Assembly: GCA_002305505.1 (NCBI GenBank) | Contig: DBRC01000036.1 | Coordinates: 9,903 to 28,743, forward strand | DNA: 18,841 nucleotides | From: Prevotella sp. UBA1378 | GTDB taxonomy: Bacteria > Bacteroidota > Bacteroidia > Bacteroidales > Bacteroidaceae | Direction: 5' to 3' | Notes under the pieces: model-generated | The model's database searches: none | What the model saw: only the letters and a program-made list of their open reading frames with translations | Told to the model about the DNA's origin: nothing | In this document: positions 14,696 through 18,841 of the stretch, piece after piece | Layout of the letters: each line of letters opens with the position of its first letter | Numbering within the stretch: the stretch's first letter is position 1 | Made by a program: the position numbers and the translations under genes

Positions 14696-17641
14696 TTACT
14701 CTACGTCTTTTATCACCTCTTCTACAATGCCCTTCGGATTTACTTTGAATTTATCCAGTTCGGGGTTCTTAATGTTCATCAGCTGCGGACTGAACATCAC
14801 CATCTCAGCTATCAGCATGGCCATCATCACGCTCCACAGCATATAGTGGATTACGCTTTCGCTCGCCGAGGAGTTCACTTGGTTCTGTATATCGTCGAGC
14901 ACGCCGAACTTGGAGCCCTTGAACCTGTACGACCGCTGCTTGAATGTGAAATAGAGCGGTTCGAGCAGCGACGAGTTGATGTCGTCGTCCATTATCTCGT
15001 TGAACATTTTCTTTTCGCCCGTGTTCTCCAGACGGTAATCGGTAAGGCGGCAGACGAGCACGTAGACGAGTGTCAGCGCCACTGCCGTCCATACAAGCCA
15101 CGAGGGATGCGAGGCATTTACATATTTCAGTATCCATACAGACAGATAAGACGAGGCCATACCCAGCGCGCCCCACAGGCAGGACAGGATGAAGCCATAG
15201 CCGTTGAAGAAGGCTTTCAGCCATACGATGACAGCCGTAATACCGCCTACAGGCAGTATTACCGTATAGAACGAATTCTGCAACACATATCCTATATTAC
15301 TGATGCCGCACGTTAAGAGCAAAAGAATCCACGCCGCCGAGAGGCCGTAGAACAAGACGTTCCAAGTAATCTCCTTCGACTTTGCCCGCCGGTAGCTGCT
15401 CCTGAATTTGGCCACCTTTTGGGCCGTCTGCTTCTTGGCGTCCACGAACCGCTTGTAATACAGGTTCTGCTGGTCGATTTCCCCGAGCAGGCGGAGCCAT
15501 TTCTCCAAGCTGCGCTCATAGCTGTACTCCTCGGAGAAGTCGCTGTACGGGTCTTCATGATACCAGATGGAGAGCCATTGCGAGAACGAGCCCTTGCGCA
15601 TCTCGCTGCGGTAAACCGAACGCCTGCTGAGACTCAGCTTCGAACCGTTTGCCAGTTCGGTTCCGTCCTCAAGTATATATACCGGCTCTGCGCCCAGTAT
15701 GCGGCAGAAACGGTATGCGGCCGTGCGCAGGTCGTAGGCGCTCAGCCGTTCGCGGTTCTCTTCGCTCTTCAAGTCGAAGCAGTTGCGTGCTTCGCCGAGC
15801 TGTTCGAGCCACCCGTGCATTTGTGCGAAATAGCAGAAGCGGCCGTTCTCGTCGCTGAAGTCGGCGATTTTCCCTGCAAACTCCTCATCATTCAAGTATT
15901 GCCACTCGATGAGCTGCTGCTTCAGCAGTTCGCCGATTTTCTGCGGTGTGTCGGCATGCTGCAAGTCGTAAGCCGCCTCGCGGTCGATATTATAAAGCAC
16001 CTTATAGGCCAGCTGTTTCGAATAGGGATGCCCCTCGGTAAGTATGCGCAGCGACTCGCAGGCCATGGGGTCTTCGTGCCCGTACATCCACGACAGCAGG
16101 CGGCCGTCGGTCAGGCTTTGCCAGTCGTCTTCGGTCACTTTGTTATAGCCGAACACCTTCACTATCTCCTGAAGCGTCGCCGTGGGATAGATAGCCATAA
16201 ACGGGATGTCGGGGTCCAGCTCGAAGGCCACGCGGATGACGGCCACCCGGCCGTCGAAACCGTCGCCGGGCTTGAAGTAGCTGCGCAGGCGCTCGATGTC
16301 GCACTCTGCGTGCGATTCGACATAGAGCCACAGGCGGTCGTTCGGGTTCTTCAGTGCCAGTGCGTACTCCTCGCTATAGGTCAGCATCGACATGACTATC
16401 GTATGTATGTCGTCGCACAGGTTGCCGCGCAGGTCCCGGTAGGGATAGGCCGGGTCCATCGTATATACGGCCGCCATCAGTCCGGCCGACTGGTCGGCCG
16501 GGTACCTGTTCTTCACGATATCCTTGACGACCGTGCTCAGCTTGGTGTTCCCGCACGATTCCAGCCAGTCGCTTATCCGCCCACCGTAAAGATAGCCCAC
16601 GGCTATGCGCTCGTTTTCTACAAGCAGCGGCACGAGTTCCTGCACATTGTCGGCCACGAGGTTGCGTTCCGGGTCGACAACGAAGCTCTTGTACTTCAAC
16701 AGCGGCGACGAGATGTCCACCTCTACGTTCTCGCCCAAGAACCAGCGCTCCACCTCGTCGTAGGCCCAACGGCGCTGCGGGTTCACCGTGGTAAGCCCCT
16801 GTATGATCATCCGCACGCGGTCGGGCAGCTCGTTCAGCTTCGGGATGCGCCCTTCGTTCTTTTTCCGCATCATGGCGCGTTCGTTCGAACTGAGCGGATT
16901 CTCGCCGTACCAGAGAGTGAGCAAGGTAAGCCCCAGCGAATAATAGTCGACGGCCGGGGATATGTCTACCTCGCCATCGATTACGTCGTTATACATTTCG
17001 GGTGCCGCATAGAGCGGTGTGCGCGCTTGCGTCGTGCGGTGTATATGCTCATCGCTGTCGAGAATGCTTGATATGCCGAAGTCGCCCAGCACCAGCTGTG
17101 TATGTTCTTCGTCGCGGAAGAAGAAGTTGCCGGGCTTGATGTCCTTATGTATGATGTTGTTGTTATGGCAGTAGGCCAATGCCGCAGCCGCCTGAAGAGC
17201 TATCCGGCGGAATCGGTTGAAGTCGCCTTCCAGCTTGAACTCGGTAAGCGTCTGGCCTTTCAGGTACTCCATCAGCTCGTAGTCGCGGTTTTTCCCGTCT
17301 ATGTATGTCTTGCCGAAATCATATAGCTTGACTATCATCTCGAAGTCGAAATTGCGGATGATTTTCAGCAGTTTTTTCTTGATGGAAAAGTTGGGATAAT
17401 ACACTTTAAGCACGTACTCGCTGCCCTCGCTGCTTACAAGGAACACCAGCGCTTCGCCCGAATCGTCGCTGAGGCAGCGGACAATTTGATATACCTTCCC
17501 TTTCAATACGAATTCGCTGCCGGCATCATTTTTTGCAGGCGGAACGCCACCGGCCCGGCAGGTCTTCACCGTATTGTTCATAGGGGAAGCGATGGTCCTG
17601 TTAAGATCCTCAGCAACAGGAGTCTTTAAGGTTTTATCCAT
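14696..17641 (-). CDS. Membrane-anchored eukaryotic-like Ser/Thr protein kinase
   Basis: 981 residues. The kinase domain covers about 48-303: Lys79 in YVLKVYY, catalytic loop HKDIKPGN (165-172) with Asp167, DFG at 187-189, AAPE at 212-215 and the conserved Asp232 in VDYYSLG. The glycine loop is degenerate (DDSGEALVF), the catalytic loop is HKD rather than HRD, and no clear helix-C Glu is seen in the short stretch after Lys79. Residues about 305-750 are a soluble Trp/Tyr-rich helical region I do not recognise. Five membrane segments follow at about 761-782, 784-808, 815-838, 848-865 and 930-952. Basic flanks predict the kinase in the cytosol and a short C-terminal tail in the periplasm. There are no PASTA repeats. 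The ATG overlaps the preceding gene's stop by 8 bp (ATGGATAA), indicating coupling. An alternative start is Met21. It is probably the writer for the FHA protein downstream. Confidence 0.92.
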   Translation of the reverse strand: MDKTLKTPVAEDLNRTIASPMNNTVKTCRAGGVPPAKNDAGSEFVLKGKVYQIVRCLSDDSGEALVFLVSSEGSEYVLKVYYPNFSIKKKLLKIIRNFDFEMIVKLYDFGKTYIDGKNRDYELMEYLKGQTLTEFKLEGDFNRFRRIALQAAAALAYCHNNNIIHKDIKPGNFFFRDEEHTQLVLGDFGISSILDSDEHIHRTTQARTPLYAAPEMYNDVIDGEVDISPAVDYYSLGLTLLTLWYGENPLSSNERAMMRKKNEGRIPKLNELPDRVRMIIQGLTTVNPQRRWAYDEVERWFLGENVEVDISSPLLKYKSFVVDPERNLVADNVQELVPLLVENERIAVGYLYGGRISDWLESCGNTKLSTVVKDIVKNRYPADQSAGLMAAVYTMDPAYPYRDLRGNLCDDIHTIVMSMLTYSEEYALALKNPNDRLWLYVESHAECDIERLRSYFKPGDGFDGRVAVIRVAFELDPDIPFMAIYPTATLQEIVKVFGYNKVTEDDWQSLTDGRLLSWMYGHEDPMACESLRILTEGHPYSKQLAYKVLYNIDREAAYDLQHADTPQKIGELLKQQLIEWQYLNDEEFAGKIADFSDENGRFCYFAQMHGWLEQLGEARNCFDLKSEENRERLSAYDLRTAAYRFCRILGAEPVYILEDGTELANGSKLSLSRRSVYRSEMRKGSFSQWLSIWYHEDPYSDFSEEYSYERSLEKWLRLLGEIDQQNLYYKRFVDAKKQTAQKVAKFRSSYRRAKSKEITWNVLFYGLSAAWILLLLTCGISNIGYVLQNSFYTVILPVGGITAVIVWLKAFFNGYGFILSCLWGALGMASSYLSVWILKYVNASHPSWLVWTAVALTLVYVLVCRLTDYRLENTGEKKMFNEIMDDDINSSLLEPLYFTFKQRSYRFKGSKFGVLDDIQNQVNSSASESVIHYMLWSVMMAMLIAEMVMFSPQLMNIKNPELDKFKVNPKGIVEEVIKDVE

Positions 17642-18599
17642 GTCGGTACTTGTCGTCTTTTACTTCATTACTACTGCTTTTCCCCAATACCACCCATTTA
17701 CCGCCGAGGTGCGGCTTGGCACAACCGCAGGGGCTGCTGTGCATGGCATGCTTGTAATTGCACATCCAGGCCAAGCGCACCCCCACCGGCTTGCTGGCCA
17801 TGGCGAAATTGCGGGCTTTCACCGGCGAGTCGACCGGCGGCACAGCCAACCGTTCCAAGATGGCCGACAACTGTTCCATCTGCTGGCGCTTCTTGTCCAT
17901 CAGTTCACCACGCGTCATGCGGTTCGACTGCTTCCGCTCCACCACGGGGTTCTCTACACCCTCGTCCTTTGCAAGGAGCGTCAACACGCGCTGGCGCAAT
18001 TTCGCGTTGGCCTGTTCGCGCTGCACGTCGGTTTCCGACGAGTAGGGCAGGCAGTCGTCCAACCGCGACAGTTCGGCTGCGGTTTCAAGCAGTAGCTGGT
18101 ATTCGGGGTCTTTTTGCAATTCTTTCACCATCTCCCTCGCCTCTTCGGTCAGCGCGGTGCCGCACTGCTTGCAAAAGGCGAAGTCGTTCATCGTATGGCA
18201 TACGGGGCAGGCCACTCCGCCACGCGGGCTTCCGCAGGAGGGGCAGTAGGCTTCGTTGCCGCCCAAATGGGAACCGCAATACGAGCAGACGTCTTTTTTT
18301 GCATAGTGGTGGCAGGATTCGCAGAAGTCGGCATCGGCATCCATCTGCTTGCCACAGTAAGGGCACGACAGCTTGCCTATCGGCTCACCGCACGAGGCGC
18401 AATACATGGCTTCCGGCTCATTCTGCGCCCCGCAGTAAGGGCAGGCCCCGCCCTCGGCTGCCTGGTATTGCACGGCATAATTGGCAAGCCCGTCTGTAGG
18501 GTAACTGCTCTTCGGGCTCTCCGCAGCAAGTTCTGCCTGCTGCATTGCTGGCCTGGCCGTGTTTGTTTTATCTATATCTGATGCGTTGTTGGCAGTCAT
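17634..18599 (-). CDS. Multi-zinc-ribbon protein heading the kinase/AAA+/FHA/PP2C operon
   Basis: 321 residues. After a low-complexity N-terminus of about 50 residues come four zinc ribbons in tandem, each two CxxC knuckles: 53/56 with 67/70, 79/82 with 93/96, 105/108 with 119/122, and 131/134 with 143/146. A charged helical region (about 150-250) follows. The C-terminus has a separate Cys/His cluster: Cys280, His284, His287, Cys291, Cys293 and His297 within WMCNYKHAMHSSPCGCAKPH, ending in LGGKWVVLG, which looks like a fifth metal site or a small unrecognised domain. There is no signal peptide or membrane segment. The gene is first in the run, starts about 36 bp downstream of a good -7 box, and overlaps the kinase start by 8 bp. 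It is probably an adaptor or substrate of the kinase; the function is not known. Confidence 0.87.
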   Translation of the reverse strand: MTANNASDIDKTNTARPAMQQAELAAESPKSSYPTDGLANYAVQYQAAEGGACPYCGAQNEPEAMYCASCGEPIGKLSCPYCGKQMDADADFCESCHHYAKKDVCSYCGSHLGGNEAYCPSCGSPRGGVACPVCHTMNDFAFCKQCGTALTEEAREMVKELQKDPEYQLLLETAAELSRLDDCLPYSSETDVQREQANAKLRQRVLTLLAKDEGVENPVVERKQSNRMTRGELMDKKRQQMEQLSAILERLAVPPVDSPVKARNFAMASKPVGVRLAWMCNYKHAMHSSPCGCAKPHLGGKWVVLGKSSSNEVKDDKYRHG

Positions 18600-18841
18600 T
18601 TTTTTGCAATTTTTCAGACTATCATATTATTCTGCAAAGATAACATTTTATTTTTAAAATAAAAAGAGTTAAGAAAGCAAAAATCAATTATTAAGTTTAT
18701 TTATGCCTCGGTGGTATTTTTGTACGGAAAAACCCGGAATCCCACCCGCTTTTTGTTAAAGATATACCTGAGTTCGGGATAAGGATATCACGCTAATCCG
18801 GACGGCGGTGCCCCCTTTGCGCTGCGGCGGCACGGCCGTTG
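18600..18841. other. Non-coding region upstream of the signalling operon, running off the window
   Basis: No convincing ORF begins here on either strand; the plus strand has no usable start after 18722. The stretch 18600-18700 is strongly A+T-rich and holds the operon promoter, while the last 60 bases turn G+C-rich. A TATTTTTG (18715-18722) on the plus strand resembles a -7 box for a divergent transcript, but lacks a -33 partner at 19-20 bases. What it might serve lies outside the window. Confidence 0.5.
18635..18642 (-). promoter_or_regulatory. Putative -7 box of the eight-gene operon
   Basis: TATCTTTG on the minus strand is a perfect TAnnTTTG -7 element. About 19-20 bases upstream is only a T-rich stretch (TTTTT at 18661-18665) rather than a full TTTG, so the -33 box is weak. 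The leader to the ATG at 18599 would be roughly 30 bases, ending in the A-rich TTGCAAAAAA. No comparable promoter was noticed in the short junctions between the eight genes. Confidence 0.58.

Noticed and set aside
12297..17071. Long plus-strand open frames opposite the AAA+ gene (648 codons, 12297-14243) and opposite the kinase gene (550 codons, 15419-17071)
   Set aside because: They lie wholly antisense to clearly conserved domains, encode His/Val/Leu-rich sequence with no recognisable motif, and are explained by G+C-rich third positions of the real genes.
9971..18599. Type VI or type VII secretion system, or TerY-P locus
   Set aside because: Only regulatory-type parts (kinase, FHA, PP2C, CbxX-like AAA+) are present. 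No sheath, baseplate, ESX ATPase, WXG100, vWA or Ter protein is encoded in the window.
18715..18722. Divergent plus-strand promoter TATTTTTG
   Set aside because: It matches the -7 consensus, but no TTTG lies 19-20 bases upstream and no ORF starts downstream within the window.

Overview
The window reads as a chromosomal segment of a Bacteroidales bacterium. The evidence is -33/-7 promoters of the TTG-N20-TAnnTTTG kind, weak A-rich ribosome binding sites, a FusA2-type EF-G paralog, a TonB-dependent receptor ending in a barrel-type Phe, and recognisable Bacteroidetes gene families. Base composition is about half G+C by eye, higher than typical Bacteroides. I cannot name a genus. No IS element, tRNA, rRNA, CRISPR array or phage gene is visible.

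Layout. Positions 25-3459 hold a divergent pair: an EF-G paralog (fusA2, minus) and the heme chaperone hemW (plus), with apparently back-to-back promoters in the 120 bp between them. Convergent with hemW is a TonB-dependent outer-membrane receptor (3500-5875, minus) with a very good promoter of its own. Upstream of that promoter lies an intergenic stretch (5930-6253) filled with structured repeats: AATCC heptads, a 25-bp perfect inverted repeat enclosing three 22-bp tandem units, and three 16-bp tandem units.

From 18599 down to 6254, all on the minus strand, eight genes follow one another with gaps of at most about 70 bp (mostly under 16) or small overlaps. They look like one long operon headed by a single recognisable promoter near 18640. 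The first five genes form a phospho-signalling cassette: a multi-zinc-ribbon protein, a membrane-anchored eukaryotic-like Ser/Thr kinase, a 1103-residue protein with four CbxX/SpoVK-type AAA+ modules and an N-terminal zinc ribbon, a zinc-ribbon/FHA protein, and a PP2C phosphatase. Writer, reader, eraser and ATP-driven effector are thus together, with zinc ribbons on three of the five. This is the best candidate here for an undescribed system. The cassette is followed by metA (the acetyl-CoA-type homoserine acyltransferase by its residue 111), a U32 protein of the RlhA type, and a polytopic lipoprotein with a periplasmic SH3-like region and a cytosolic zinc ribbon.

A working model, which is inference only: the kinase phosphorylates Thr residues on itself or on the AAA+ or zinc-ribbon proteins, the FHA protein docks on those sites, PP2C resets the state, and the AAA+ protein remodels an unknown client. 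The substrate, stimulus and output cannot be read from the sequence. No secretion-system structural gene, vWA protein or toxin lies in the window.
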